A stretch of DNA of 64,000 bases from Lunularia cruciata (lineage: Eukaryota; Streptophyta; Marchantiopsida; Lunulariales; Lunulariaceae): NCBI GenBank assembly GCA_948567375.1, contig OX419762.1:19584727-19648726 (forward strand), given 5' to 3'. The notes beneath the pieces were generated by a model that saw only the letters and a list, made by a program, of their open reading frames with translations, did no database searches and was not told where the DNA came from. Positions 24,534 to 38,323 of this stretch are shown here, in pieces. A program made the translations under genes and the position numbers. The first letter of the stretch is position 1; every line of letters begins with the position of its first letter.

Positions 24534-27500
24534 TCACTTGAGGGGCGGAAGGTACATGGTTTCAAAACCTAAGAACTCTGCCGCGAACTGGTCATCGTTT
24601 TTGGCGAGCATAGTCTGTAGATCACATTCTATTTGCCGATTTGCAAGCACTTTAGCTCTCGGTTTAATCTTTTTCTCTAAGGAAAAACTGAAGTACTTTG
24701 GATAATTCACCACATCCTTTATCGGTCGCCTCATGGATTCGGTCAAAAACTCTAATTTGGGACTGAGAACAGACTCAGGATTATAACCCAGTATAGGAGG
24801 GAATTTGAAGATCATGCGCGATATTTCGTGATTAGCAAATCCCTTGCAACGTAAATAATTAATTCTGCACAAGCAAGCATCATACAGTTAGTTTGCTACA
24901 AATGTGCATGAGAAATAAAAATCTGGCATTGATTGATACATCTGCATGAACAACATACTAGGACACGGACAATAGACTAAAAGTCCAGTATGTCCTACTA
25001 TTTCGTACCCAGGACATCTCCTTTGCTTTTGCGCTTGCACTCAAAGATACAGCAAACGAGTCCCACATACTGAATAGAATGGTATAACAAGCTAGTTGCT
25101 GAGCTTACCTGGGTCTCAAAGCATTCTCTACACTCATTGATAGTATCTCGGGATAAAATTTAATAATCCGGAAGAGTTTTCCCCGCTTTATTCCGAGCTC
25201 CAACAGAAAATCAATCTTCTTCTGGAGCGTGCCCTCGATGTTTGCTGCAAATATTTCAGGTGCCCTTCGCAGAAGCTTGCCAAGGTCTTCGGAATCATAT
25301 CCATAACTATTCAAAAATGCGACGACCTACACGCGGAGAAGTAGCTAGAGTGAGTTTTAGTAGTCAATGACCCTCAACTTGACCTCAGTACGTATACAGG
25401 ACTCCGCTACTCTCCTGTCTCACGTCAGGAGCAGAGTTAATGTAAGAGAAGAGGAAAGGTGATGTCGACTACGCTTCATCGCTCAGTTGTTATTTATTTT
25501 AGGAAAAGAACGGTCCCCCCGGGCTCCCGGGGGGGGAGCCCTTCGGCTTTCGGGCCTTTTCTCTGATATAAAAGGACTCTCACGCGGGTCGAGACTTTCG
25601 GACCTCAAAAACAAAACCAAAAAAACATGCTTTCAGAGGAACTACTAAGATCCATAGAGCTATATCCAGGCTAGTATAACAAACTAAGTATCAACCACTT
25701 GACGAATCGAGAAACTTTGAAGAACTGAGAGTGAACTTTCAGTAAAATGCACAGAGCTTACCTCGTCGAATTCCTGACGTGTTATTGTCAGGATCTGTGG
25801 GGATAAAGCAATCACTCTGCCCAAACGCTTGCTTTTCACACCGAATTCCTTAAGGTGTTCTATCATTGGTACAAGGGCAGCAGTTGATGAGAAGCCTAAA
25901 AGCTGAGGGCACCTAGTAATAACTCCATCAATCTTTGATTTAAGTACCTGTACGAGACCAAATGACATAATTTAACAATTGGGATAGAGGTTATTGATTT
26001 GCCATGGTAACAAGGAATTCTTCGTCACCTGCTCCAAGAAAATGTTACTCGTCTCACGACCAAAATTAGACGGATCATTTTATATCTGAAGTATATCCCA
26101 GAATAGAGTTATATAAGCAGCTTCATAATTTGAAAGATATGAATCCCAAACACACGTAGTTCATTAACCTCAATGTGTCACACGCACTTCCGCTGAACTC
26201 TCAGGACCACCAAGACCTTCACTTGCAGGAGGTCATAAATCAACGTTGTGAAGGACCAGGTTTAGTGTACATCAATACCTTGATAGATTCTAAAAACTTT
26301 ACTGTTTCCTCAACATTATCAGCCACACACTGGCTCAAAAGCCATGGATACTTTACAATCATTCGACCGTAGTCTCGCGCAGCCACTCCAATCTATCAAA
26401 ATCCACGATGTTGCCATTAAAATTAATGAAAAAGTGAAGCTGGTCCACCCTCTCAACATCCAACAAATGACAAGAGACGAATATCTGGAGAGACATGAGC
26501 GACCAGCAGTAAGACCACATGACTGGTACCCATCTCCAGTCAATTATTCGACTCATTCGCTTGTTTAGACTACAACTGACAATTGGGAGGCCCAATGAAC
26601 GCACCTTCTTCAACTCTTTCATTCTCGGTCGCAGCTCCATAGTGGGATCCTTCAACAAGAACGGAGGAAAGCATAATAAGACTCGCCCAAGTTTCTCTCT
26701 CGTTACTCCATACTCTACCATGAGAGCCACGGTTGGTTTTATCTCATCCTCCAAGTTCCTCAAAAAGATTTGGGGAAATGCATCAATCAACTGTGGTAGG
26801 GCATAACTCGCTTCCTTCAAGGCACCCAGTCCACGCCGAGCTTCTAGCTGATGCACAACCAACGGAGGAAAAATAATCCCATTACTTTCTCCCTATTCAG
26901 AACCAGCGCCTAGTACAAGCAAAACACCATGTGCTTGAAAAGATGAGCCGGAGACTTGAAGTAAGTGAAAACAGAGCCAACCTTCTCATAAAAGGATAGA
27001 GTCTGTTGGAGATCTTCATCTGGAATTAAAGATAGATTTTTCATCATATGTCGCATGAGATCCTCCAATGGCCTCCCGTCATGCACAGTTAGGATTAGCA
27101 ATTCTTTGATGTATTCGACCTACGCAGTGGTACATAGCGAGTGATCAACAACATCAAAAGTAACTAAGTTCTCTCAATTAGCTTCCCTTAAAAAGTAATT
27201 TAAGTCCACAAGAAAAACTTCAGTACTAGCCACAGCTTACACTTTCTTCGCAATCCAAGCACCCTACTGTCTTTATCACAGATTGTAGAGAGTTCCATGT
27301 GATAGCCCAAAACTTAGGAGTCAGATTCTTTTCTGTTGGTCCTGTTATTATTCGTAGCTCACAGCGAAGAAAGAAGTACTCTCTGAGACCCTCTTATATG
27401 CAATTCGACGCTATGTAGCTGCGAGAGAAGAACCTTGCGACAGAGATCAGGAAGTCGTTGTGAAGAAAGCGAATGCGAAACCCTCGCTATGCTGGGCAGA

Positions 27501-28162
27501 TGCAGACCTAAGCTTTCAAGAAATGGGGCCATTCCATTAGATCTAGATGCCAGCTGCTGCAAGCGGGCCCTAGAATCCTCCTCCAAAGATTTATAGGCCC
27601 CAGTTTCTTCAGGCACCAACTTTTCACCTTTATCTAAAGCTGAAATATTGAAGTGTTCTAGCAGCTCCAATTCTTGCTCCAGTTCATGATATTCTCGCAC
27701 AAGCTCTGCCAGAAACCCTGGTGAATTTGCCACAACAGTCATAGCCTCATTTTCTGATAGCCCACATTCCAGCAGGACATTGGCGACTGCTGCTCGAGCT
27801 TCGTCCTCAATTTCTTTTGTTCCATCGTCCGGCACATTAGCTCCGTATCCCGCTGCAGCTGCCGCCAGAGAGCTACTAAATTCATTCTTACCTACATGCC
27901 CAAAATGTACAACGCTCCGGTAAATTATTTCTCTTTGCGGGTAGACCTTCCCTGCTCTGTTCTTTCCAACTCCGACTGGTGATGGTACGAAGCGTGTTAC
28001 GAGAGTGGAAGATTCAAATAAATCTTGGTGCAAACGGATCCTGGAGACAAGTTTCTGCAATCTTCGGAATCTTGTCTTCGGTGCTACTAATGAGCTAGTT
28101 GTCTCTGCTGACGGACCCAAGCAAAACCAATGCGTCGACAATTCGACCACCAAAGTGCCCAT
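24534..28162 (-). CDS. Plant mTERF-family organelle protein
   Basis: Helical-repeat nucleic-acid-binding protein of the mitochondrial transcription termination factor family, expected in plastids or mitochondria, acting on transcription, splicing or ribosome biogenesis. Exons, approximate: 28162-27370, 27119-26990, 26850-26605, 26392-26284, 25947-25762, 25327-25112, 24868-24534. The first exon starts MGTLVVELSTHW, rich in Ser and Arg and poor in acid, consistent with a transit peptide, then has AECGLSENEA-like and PGFLAELVREYHELEQE segments. Typical mTERF units follow: KLGRVLLCFPPFLLK, YGRMIVKYPWLLSQ, GVITRCPQLLGFS, RLGRVIALSPQILT, LGKLLRRAPEIFA, ISRMIFKFPPILGYNP, VVNYPKYFSFSLEKKIKPR. The C terminus is MLAKNDDQFAAEFLGFETM. 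All recognised exons stay open and the protein appears functional. It resembles the large plant EMB2219/mTERF2-type proteins, but I cannot confirm orthology. Confidence 0.85.
25518..25560. repeat. GC-rich hairpin inside an mTERF intron
   Basis: An isolated GC-rich block within AT-rich intron DNA. GGGCTCCC and GGGAGCCC form an 8-bp stem around a G-run, followed by 'cttcggctttcgggcc', which can form further pairs. It looks unlike its surroundings and like intergenic repeats of plant mitochondrial genomes, so an organelle DNA insertion is possible. No element ends were found. Confidence 0.6.
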
Positions 28163-28943
28163 AACTCTCCAGAGCTTCCCTTGAAGATATCACGAGATCA
28201 AGGCATTGCAGCCGAAAAGCACAGCAATGCGCGTTTTCCGGTCAAGAATCATAATTGTTCGCTGCTCACCCAAATTTGGACAAAATCAACTTGGGGCTGA
28301 CTGATATCCCTGATTACACAAAAATCCATCTTCAAATTCCTAAAAACATGCTCGATTCGCATGCTCGCTTGTCCCAAAAGAGAACTCCCAGTAAGGCGCC
28401 CACAGAAAAACTACCAGGTACTGTATTCAGGTATGGGCGACTCCACGCCAGTTACTCGGAATTAATTAAGGGAGACCCACCTTGAAAGTCCTGAGAAACC
28501 CGTAACCCTTGCTACTTCAGCGAGCAGTGGGTTTAGGCAGGGTTTGAAGCCCGAAAGGGACAAACCCACCTGACCATATGTCCAGAAAATGAGGGTTGCT
28601 TTATGGTCACGCTAGATGTGTAAAACCCCACTTCTTGTACCAGAGTTCGACGTAGGCGATGATTTCTATGTCATGGAGGACAACAGTGGTGAGAAGCGAC
28701 AAATCGACTCTAGTGTGTGTTCAAGAGGGAGTACAGTTGGTCCTGGTTTCTACTTGTACTGAACCGACTCATCGTTGGAGCTGTAAACTCTGTGTTTAAA
28801 CAACAGATACTTTTGCGGTGGACACAGTAGGTTTAGGGTGACTATGCATTGATCGTCTGTCAGAAATATGGAGTCAACAGGAGCTCTTCCTTTGTAATTG
28901 AAGATCATAATCGGAGCACTTCTGTTGAAAAGAGGATCCTATA
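28163..28943. promoter_or_regulatory. Shared upstream region of mTERF and REV1 (head-to-head)
   Basis: 781 bp separate the start codon of the minus-strand mTERF gene (28162) from that of plus-strand REV1 (28944). Both 5' untranslated regions and promoters must lie here or partly here, so it is a candidate bidirectional promoter. A small inverted repeat GTGGGTTT...AAACCCAC lies at about 28527-28568. No TATA box is obvious. Confidence 0.45.
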
Positions 28944-31900
28944 ATGGACGATGTAGAGGGTAAGGAAAAGGACAAGGACAAGGACAAGTCCTCAGCAGCG
29001 GATCGCTCGCGGAAGAGGAAACTAATGGATGCTGCAACAGGGACGGCATGGGGAGCGAAGTCGTTCTCTGCTGCTAAAATCAATTCCTTTAAAGATAGCG
29101 GGAATGATCCGGGCTTTAGTGATTTTGGCCGGTAAGTTCACTGATTTTTGTGCAAGAGGTTAGGTCTTCTCGTCAGTTTTTGCAGGTGACTCACTTGCTG
29201 ATAGACAGTGAGCAAACAACTTAGTTAATTACGGATAAATTATAAGTAATCCTTTTTCACTCATGATCGCCTTTTGATGGCAAATGAATCACCTTCACCG
29301 TTTGACAAATGTATGTACCAAACCGTTGTGTCCAGTTGATAAAAACTAAGTGCTTAGCTTGAGACGTTATTCAAACACAAACATCTCCGGCGCACTAAAG
29401 TGAATGTTTCTTCCCTGCTCTATGGTTCACGTCATGCTCAGTGCTCTCCAGTTTAAGTGCAAAACCAGATCATTATCCCACAGGTGTCTTAACAGGTCTG
29501 CAGGCCTAATGCTCTTAAAACAGGTACTTCGCTGAAAAGCAACGCAAATTGAGAGAGCAATATCTTGAAGATGCCAGCAGTTCTGCCCTCAGGTTTGCAG
29601 TGACGGAATTTTGCCTGCAACCACTTGCTCTTATACTGCAGGCCTCGTGCTTTCGGAATGTTAGATATGTTTGAAAGGCTTTGTGAGTTCATCATGCGTG
29701 GATCATACTTAGTTTCACCTGTGAGTAGGGAATATGCTCACGACATTTTCTGCAAGTTTTGACGTCGTGTTCTAATGAACGGTATTTACATTCATTACTC
29801 AATGTCTTGATGTCGAGCAAATTGGTGGTTACTATTTGCAGAGATACAGCTGCGGCTGCTGCTGCTGCTGCTGCTCAGCACATTGAGTCTGATGGAGGTG
29901 CTAGCTCTGGAGGTGTATCTCGCAACCCAAGCAAGCTCATATTTCAAGGAGTGGCTATCTTCGTTGATGGATTCACTATTCCCACTCACCAGGTCCAACT
30001 TTCACCCAAATTTACCTTTCTTCTTGCTAAGCTTGGGAGTTCGAGCCTGCACATCATTCTGATCCGCACTTTGCAGTGACCTTCGATAGATCACTCCTTA
30101 CCTCGACTGAAGATCCTTGGTTTGATAGGAACTGCGATTCATAATGATGAATAACGGAGGGGTTTTTGAAAACTACTTCTCGAGGCAACGAGTTACTCAT
30201 ATTATATGCAGCACCCTTCCTGACAACAAAATCATGAACCCAAGGTATATCTATTTACATGTATTAGCAATGTGACGATATCTTTCCTGGGACATCTTCA
30301 ATTGCAAGCTCTCGACCGTATGACTAACGTCAGCAGATATTTTCGTGTTCATGGATTGACAGAACTGGTGGCTGAGTTTGGCAAGGAAGGTTTCATTGCG
30401 ATCGTAATGAGCTAATGTCTGGAAACCGCCAAAATAGACCTTCATAACAAAGGGTGTGTCCTCCATGTTGGGTTCTTGGGTTGTAGGATGCTGAGCAGGG
30501 GTTTGCCTATTGTGAAGCCAGAGTGGATCGTCGAGAGTATGAAAGTACACAAGCTTCTTCCCTGTGAGTTTAGTTTCCACTCTATCATCTCTGATTCACT
30601 CGTTTGAGACCTATCGCTCCATCCTTGTCATGTGACAGTATCCGATGAATCGTATGGTCTCGTGATTGGGCAGTTACTTTCGTGAATGGCCTGTATCTGG
30701 CCTCTGCTCATGTATCACTCTTACAGGTCCAGCACTGACAATTGTAGATTATCGGGTGTGCAGGGGAAAACTACCAACTTGAACGTCTTGCACATGCTCA
30801 TCCTGGTCAACAAACAATTGCAGCGACTTTTGCTGCTCTTAAAGACGGCTCTTCGGCTACAAAAGAGATTCTCTCATCATATCCAGGAGATTTTAAGCAA
30901 GTTGATTCTAACGAAGGTGCAAGTTCAGTTGATTGTGCACTTGGTCAACGTACCCTTTCAGATGGGAGCGGGCAACACAAAACATGCGAGTTGTCTGGAC
31001 AAGTTGGGGCAAACCTGCAACAAAATGAAGATCAGCAGATGCATCGGTCCTTGTCAGAGGACTCAAACCCAGCCACCTGCCGTGATCTAGTGCCTGTCTT
31101 ACCCATAGGGACGTCTACGGAAGATAAGTCAAAAGATCTGAAAGCAGATCGTATAGCTGAGGATGGTACAGACAGTTATCAAGGTAAGAAAGGGGGTATT
31201 GGGGATAAGGTAGCAGAACAAAAGGCTGCTTCTGGCGAGGCTGTCAACCGCCCATTTCGCTCCTCGCTGAGTGATACAGATTTTGTTCAGAATTTCTTCA
31301 AGGCAAGCTACTGAAACACGCCCCGATCATCTCTAACAAGCAGCAGTCACGTTAAAGCATTATGATCGAGGGTCGTCTGGGGATGTCCGTGAATTGAATT
31401 ACAATAGTCTTGAAGTTACATAAAATTATAATTTAGGTTACTTACGAAAACCTTGCGTGATGGGGTATGGCACTCAACCAGGAAAAGTGCCCTCTGAGGC
31501 GAAGGGAGACCTCCTCAATATGGATAGGATCAGTAGTAATATAGGCTTTTCTGTGCCCGAAATTGCTAACATTGAGTTTGTGATGATTCAGTATTCCAGA
31601 CTTCATTTCATAGGGACTTGGCGAAACCGGTATCTGAGTCTTGCCGATAGCTTTAGAAAGAATGCAACAGCGAAGAATAAAGATCGTGATTTGATGGAGG
31701 CCAATCCTGATGGGAAGCCAATGGTTATTCATCTTGATATGGTGCGTATTTTACATTTGATCAACTTTCCAGCAAGTTGTTCTGTCAGTGGAAGCCACCA
31801 GAAGATATGTACAACAAGAACTTCTACGAGGACTGTCTGTGCTGACAATATTCTCCTATCTACGCCTTTCTTAATTTGTGTTCTGTCGAGTACATGTCAT

Positions 31901-34900
31901 GAGCTTGTTCTTTCCTCTGAAATAGAACTTAAGAGTTGGGATGCTATATTGCAGGATTGCTTCTTCGTAGCTGTGGTTGTCAGGAACCGCCCAGAGTTAG
32001 CTGGTAAGGCGGTTGCTGTTTGCCATTCTGACAGCGAAAGAGGCACAGCGGAAATTTCTTCCGCAAATTATCCTGCAAGAGCATACGGTAAGCAATATTT
32101 CAACATAATCCACATGTCCAAATAGAGGAACACTGGGAAACTTGTAGTAACATTCCTGGTACTTCGTATTGACTCTGTACTCATGCTTTCTGACTTTCGT
32201 TTAGTGAGTTTGAACAGGAATCAGAGCAGGCATGTACGTAAAAAGTGCAAAGGCTCTCTGTCCCGACTTGAAAATTATCTCATATGATTTTGCCGGTTAT
32301 GAAGAGGTAAAGTTGACTTAGTTCCAGTCGGCATGTCTGAGTCCTCTCTTATGTTAATGTGAGGTAGTGGCAGTCAGTGCGAATTCCTCTACTTTATTAA
32401 GTGTTTACTTTACTTCTTTGACTAGACTACTGATTTCTTAATTCTCGAAGTAGCTTGTATGAGTTCCAGTTGGTTCTGGCTTTCTCGCTTTGTACAGCTG
32501 AAAGCTTACCCGGCCTAAATGGATCTACTCAGTTATTGTGTGCATGCCGTAGCTATGCAAAGCTCAAAATAGTTCCAATAGCCTATTTCACTTAACCACC
32601 ATTCAGCTGCTCTCTCCGAGTTTTTGTTCGTAGCACAACCTCTGTTCAATCTGCAGCTGTGGAATGACTATGTGTACTGTGGACTTACATTGGCCAAAGC
32701 GCACTGGAAGTCGGAGCTGAAAGTCGTTGCGTTTGTTTTGTATCCCACACTACTTGGGTTACTTCACAATATTATCCAGTCACGAGGAATCATCTGCGAC
32801 TGCAATAGATAGAAACTTAGCCACGACCAGATCGTCTAATCAATCCCCTACTTCCTTCATGAGCAGGTGGCGGATAAAGTCTACAGTATCTTGCATAATC
32901 ATTGCACGAAAGTCCAGGTGAGTCGGTATGTGGGTGGCTTCAATGTTAAGGAAGTACTTGTTCTGGCGATACCATCTCCTAATAAGAGGAACTACATGCA
33001 GGCTGTAAGCTGTGATGAAGCATTCTTGGACGTAAGCGGCCATCCAGATCCAATAGATCTAGCTGCAAGGATCAGAGACGAGATTTATGGATCTACTTTA
33101 TGCTCGGCTAGTGCTGGGATTGCTGAAAATCTCCTTCTAGCTCGTCTTGCGACTAAGAAAGCCAAACCAAATGGGCAGTACTCAATTAAACCAGATGAGG
33201 TTAAAACTGACTCTCATAAGTTAATGGATGGAGCCTGTGTCAGCACAATCTGACTAGGAGTAGACATAAGCTAGTCAATCTGTTGTCTGAGTGAAAAGAA
33301 GGTAGTATGAACAGAAACGAGTGACCTCAGTATCGAAAAGGAGAAGTTTATTTTGAATTGTCAGGTTACCAGTCCTCTTACCAGGATGTGCTAAGTAAAT
33401 GTGCTTCAAATTTTTCCAGGTGCGGCAATTCATGGCTGTTCTTCCTGTTGATGAGCTTCCCGGGGTTGGTTGGGCTCTTCGAGAGAAGCTGCACAGCAAT
33501 AGAATCTACACCTGTGCTGACCTGCAGTCCCTATCGAAGGTAAGATGTGACATGCTCCACTCTAGAAAATGCGGTGATTTGATTAGGCAATCTTCTTACA
33601 CTTACAACTGTCACTGTTTGTCAAGCAGGGACGTTTACAGAAAGATTACGGGTCAAAGACTGGCAGCATGCTTTGGTCCTATGCGCAAGGGATTGATGAC
33701 CGGGAAGTTCAGCCTGCTCAAGTGAGGTCTTTCATCCATACTCAGCGACTTCGGTGTTGCACAATTTCCTGCTGTTCCTTACATTGCCTTCTTTCGCTTT
33801 TGTAGTAAGATGATTCCTGAACGAGAAATACGGAGCCGATAGAGTATCAGTACCCTATCGGGAACTGATATTAACTAATGCTAGAAAAGAAATGGATAAA
33901 CCTTATGTTTAAAGCCGCAGGGTTTGCCGAAGGAATATTGGAGGAATGATTATGCCTTAAAAAACTTAAAGTCCATGATCAACATTAGAAAATTCTTGCA
34001 CTTACAGGAACGGAAGTCAATTGGAGCTGAAGTGAATTGGGGCGTACGATTTGAAACCATGGACGATGTAAGTAACTATTTGGCAAATTTGATTCCCCTA
34101 CAAATTTTCAGCTCAGCTAGCTGCATAAATTAGCTTTGGTCTTCGGACATTCCCTTCATCGTTTACAATCATTGCAGGGCACAAAGTCCTTAGTAAGATA
34201 ACGAAACTTAAGGTTCAAAGTCTGCCCTCCTTGTGCTCAGGCTCAAAAATTTCTGGTTACGTTGAGCAATGAGGTTGCTGGACGATTGGAAAGTGCTGGT
34301 ACTTGTGGTCGAACAATTACGCTGAAGGTGATGCAACCTATCTGCGACCACCTGAGTCCGTTTGTTAGCATGCTTCTTCGGTTATATGCTATTACTCCAA
34401 GATTTACGTTCTTGCTGTTACTACCTCACCTCGAAAGCTTGATGTAACATGCAGTTCCAACTTCATTAGTTCCAATGAATCTGCAGTGTTGATTCTATTC
34501 AGATTAAGAAAAGAAGAGATGGAGTTGGAGAACCTGAAAAGTACCTTGGATGTGGAGTTTGTGACAGCTTTAGTCGCAGTGAGACGGTATGTGTCATTCA
34601 TCTTATGCTAAGAAATCATGACTATGAATATGTATGTATATACTGTGACATGTTTAGGCTCCCTTTTCTCCCTTAATCCGAAATAGACCAGAACAAATAT
34701 TCTACAATCTTCATGGATCTCACAGTTCCATGGACGTGGAGAGACTGTGCAGGTCGGCTATGCTACCAATTCGGCTGATGTATTGTTAAGGATCGGTCGA
34801 CAATTGTATACTTCCCTACACATAGGTATGGTCTTCCCCTGCTTGTGTCATTCATTCTCTGTTTAGTGTTTCTGCCAGCTCCTTCTATAAACTCTCAAAC

Positions 34901-37176
34901 GGAAAGAGCACTTATTCCGCAGTCTACTCAATCTTATAGACCCTGTGGAGGTGCGCGGAATGGGACTTCAAGTTTCCAGGCTTGAATCGAACAGTGCAGG
35001 TAATGTAATTCGCGAGACTGCGTTATTTCAGGTGGCTTATCAAAACTTCACTTTCCTTGCAGGATAATTCTTTACTGCAATCTTGCTAGTTGACCTGTAC
35101 TTCAGTGATTGGCAACTATACTCGAACAACCTTCACGAGCAGGCCACTTGGGCTAATCCTAGCTACATTGTGACATCCTCTCACCTGGACTACCAGTACC
35201 TTAGAAAGTTGAGAGAGTATCGAACCACAATCACTTTAACAGTTTGTTATGGTTGAGTGAAATAGGCAACCGGAAGCATCTTCAGGCATTGGACTCATGG
35301 TTAGAACCACCTAATACAGTCCCCCCAGTCAAGGATATGAGAAAGCTGGACAACAACAACCTTCATCATCAAGTAATTAATAAAGCTGACTCTGATACTG
35401 TGGTCAACAATCGTGATTCTCCAGAGAGAGGTATGCTAGTGTTCTTTCCTCCTGCTGTTATATTGAAGAAGAAAAACAATAGGGAATCAAATAGAGAAAA
35501 AATTTAATAATCATTTCAAGTGATAGATATGTTTCATGTAGTGATAGATGATAGATGCTTGTAAGTTCAAATTTTACAAATGGATGTAGTTTGATGGATG
35601 CAATTTCATATAAATTCGCCGTTTGTTGTCAGAGAGTCCGAAACTCAACCAACCATCACCATCTAAGCCAGAACAGATTTCTATACGTTTTGAAAGCAGT
35701 GAGGTTATGGAACAAGACTTGAACAACAAGGAGAGATCGAAAGAACAGGATTCTGAGCAAAGGCGTTCCTCAAGTTCTGCAGCCTTCTCTCCACATTCAG
35801 AAGGTAAGCTTCTTCCTGGCTCTGATGAGGCTGCTCTATGATCTGTTGATGAACTTAAACTGCATAAGCTAGCCGCTTTCATAGATTTAATACCACAAAT
35901 CCAAACCTGTGTTTATGGAAAGAGCCTGTTGTCCTCACCGTATTATCCTGCAAAAATACTAGTATGAAGTATGTACACGATCAGACCGTATTTCACGTTG
36001 TTCTTCGGATCAGTTTCTTCCTCAGTTGGTTGGTCTTCTCGATTGCCTTAGAAGAGTTGACTATTTTGGATAATTGTATGTGCAGAGAGGAGAATTGTAC
36101 AGCAGGTGTTGGAAGGAACTGAACACAACGTGATAAAGCTACGAACACCTCCAAAAGAGCAAAGAATAGCTAATGCTCTACTTCAAAGGAAAGGCAAAGG
36201 CAAAACCGCAGTCAAATCCGTAGTTTCTCCACTAAAAGCTGCGCTGGATCTACCTCCGATATCCCAACTGGACAAAAGCGTACTAGAAACTCTACCCCCA
36301 GAACTTTTGGCTGAGATCAACCTTGCTTACGATCGACGTATGGAAAAGCCCTCTCGTGCAGAGCACTCAAAGGCTGCGCGAAAGGTCTCATTCGGTACAG
36401 TAGAGCAAGGTGAAGGATCGGGATCAAACAAATCAGTGGTTGACACAAAATTGTTTGTTCCTACACACGGATCTCCGGATCCAGATCCAAAACCAGTGGT
36501 CGATACCCAGCATGCATATTTCTCCGCTTCTGGACAGTCCGTAAGAAAATCGGACCTTATTGACCATAGGCTTATGCATCATTTATTCGAAGGGATGAGC
36601 CCACGAAATCCCGCTGCGAAATTTTCATCGCATCTTCTTTCTTCAGGGTGCTACGTGCCTATCAGGGGTAACGCAGACACATCAGGTTTAGAAATACTAA
36701 TTCAGCAATGTGTGAAGCTCTTGACCCGGTATGTTAGAGATACTGCGTCTCGAGATCTGGAAGAAGTTCACCTTGTAGTTCTCTACATGAGGAGGTACAC
36801 AAGTTTCTTACCGTTAAAGTCTTTCTGTACAAACTTTTACATGCAATATGTTTGCTCTGTGGCTCAGAGCTCTATGCAGATCTTTCGTTCTTCTGCTCTG
36901 GTCGTATACTCTTAGTAAAGTTCCGTCAAGATAGTCTGAGATTTCAGTCGCATTGGGTCAATCGTGATTGTATTCAGGCTCGGAGGCAGGTGTAAATTGT
37001 GGAGAGCTGTAGAAGAGATAGCAACTCCTGCTATTAAGGTACACTTTAATTTTATTTCCTTTTTTCTTCTCTTCTTGCTAGCAAAGTTATGCTAGTCAAA
37101 TTTGATGAGAATCCGGTGAACTCCACTTCTTATGCAGGACATCATCAATGGATATTATGGGGGCCAACTGCACTGA
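28944..37176 (+). CDS. REV1: REV1 translesion DNA polymerase (deoxycytidyl transferase)
   Basis: Y-family polymerase that inserts dCMP opposite abasic and damaged bases and scaffolds polymerase zeta in the nucleus. About 20 exons. Recognised in order: start MDDVEGKEKDKDKDK (28944-29131); 29523-29591; BRCT domain pieces ELRFIMMNNGG, ENYFSRQRVTHIICSTLPD (30130-30244) and GLPIVKPEWIVESMKVHKLL (30488-30562); linker exon 30763-31300; YSRLHFIGTWRNRYLS (about 31592); palm DM|DCFFVAVVV (31738/31955), GTAEISSANYPARAYG; SCDEAFLDVSG (about 33007); MAVLPVDELPGVGWALREKL (about 33430); VNWGVRF (about 34030); KYLGCGVCDSF (34540); ubiquitin-binding type LETLPPELLAEINLAYD (about 36285); C-terminal protein-binding helices (36700-37176) ending INGYYGGQLH and TGA. 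The metal-binding Asp and Asp-Glu are present. Exon ends are approximate and exons at 35.0-35.3 kb are uncertain. Confidence 0.9.
29849..29878 (+). repeat. GCT/GCG triplet run coding poly-alanine in REV1
   Basis: A run of GCx codons gives about nine alanines in a row just before the BRCT domain. It is an in-frame triplet microsatellite and so a place where length may vary between strains. Confidence 0.85.
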
Positions 37177-38323
37177 AATTACAATTACATCATCGGCATC
37201 TGCACAGGAGACTCGGTCATAAGAAAAGGTGGCAAGTTGGAGAGGAATAAAACGCATTCTTGAAGAAGTTATGATCAGCAAAGAAGCATTGGGATGCGGA
37301 CTAGGTATATAAGTACAGCAGGGAACAAACTGGGGTCTTCGCATATTCTAAAAGCAAAACATATCAAGAGTTGTTTTCATCCTGGTGCAGGATGGAGTTA
37401 TTTGTTTCTTTATCACGAAGGGTACTTAGATAGAGGTGATTTGATTGAAAGATCTTATTTGCCAAATATATATCGCATCTACTTCATTCGAAACTTAGAA
37501 TCATGGCCAACTAGCTTCTGGCAGCGCTCGTGCAGCTTCTGCTATGTAAAACAATATACATTCTGTAAATAAATGTTCCTGGTGGATATTGCTATTCACA
37601 TGAAATTCCAGAGGGATATAAACGGCGAGTGTGATTGAACCAATGCTTCGATATAGTGGAGCAACTCCAGGTACCTCAGGGTCTGTTTAAAACTGTTCGC
37701 CTTTTTCCAATTCCATGGATAACCATCAAAATAATGAACCGATATATCACTGAAGAGAGTCCAAATAGAGAACTTAGCTAATTGATTGCACCAAAGGATA
37801 GTTTGAATCCTTTACTGCAGAACTTGGTATGGGAGCCGTACCTGATCAAAGTAAGTGGTAAGCGCTAATTCAGCCTAGCACTTTGAAAGTTGGATAAGAT
37901 AACATAAAGAGAAAGATAAAGCCGATGAAGAGAACATATTACTCCGTTGCCTCGTTGCAATTGTAGAAAGAATAGAAGGCAAGCTGTTTGCTTCTTGTTT
38001 TCTATCACATGATTTGGGTTGGCCATAGTTACTAGCTATAAGCTGACTGTCCATCCAACTAATAAGCTATCAATCGGTACATTTGCATGTGCTTAGTTTG
38101 CGTAAGATTTGTCGTCGGCGGGTGTGGATTGCCCGTTCGTAGAACATCTTCTGCAAGAAACAAAACCAAATTGTATACTACTAAAAAGAAAAGAGGAAAT
38201 ACACCACAAGCCTCTTAGAAGTGCATAGCCCTAAACCAAACGAATACACGATAACCTTCAACAATAGTTGAAGGTGTTGTTCAATCTAAGCTAAATCCTG
38301 CTCTGCAGGAAGATTCCTAAACA
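37177..38323. other. Region downstream of REV1, no gene recognised
   Basis: Begins with the REV1 3' untranslated region. No recognisable protein frame. A small inverted repeat ACCTTCAAC/GTTGAAGGT (about 38255-38275) could form a 9-bp hairpin. Confidence 0.4.

Noticed and set aside
31442-31732. Minus-strand frame of 96 codons
   Set aside because: Shadow of a REV1 exon (YSRLHFIGTWRNRYLS) on the plus strand.
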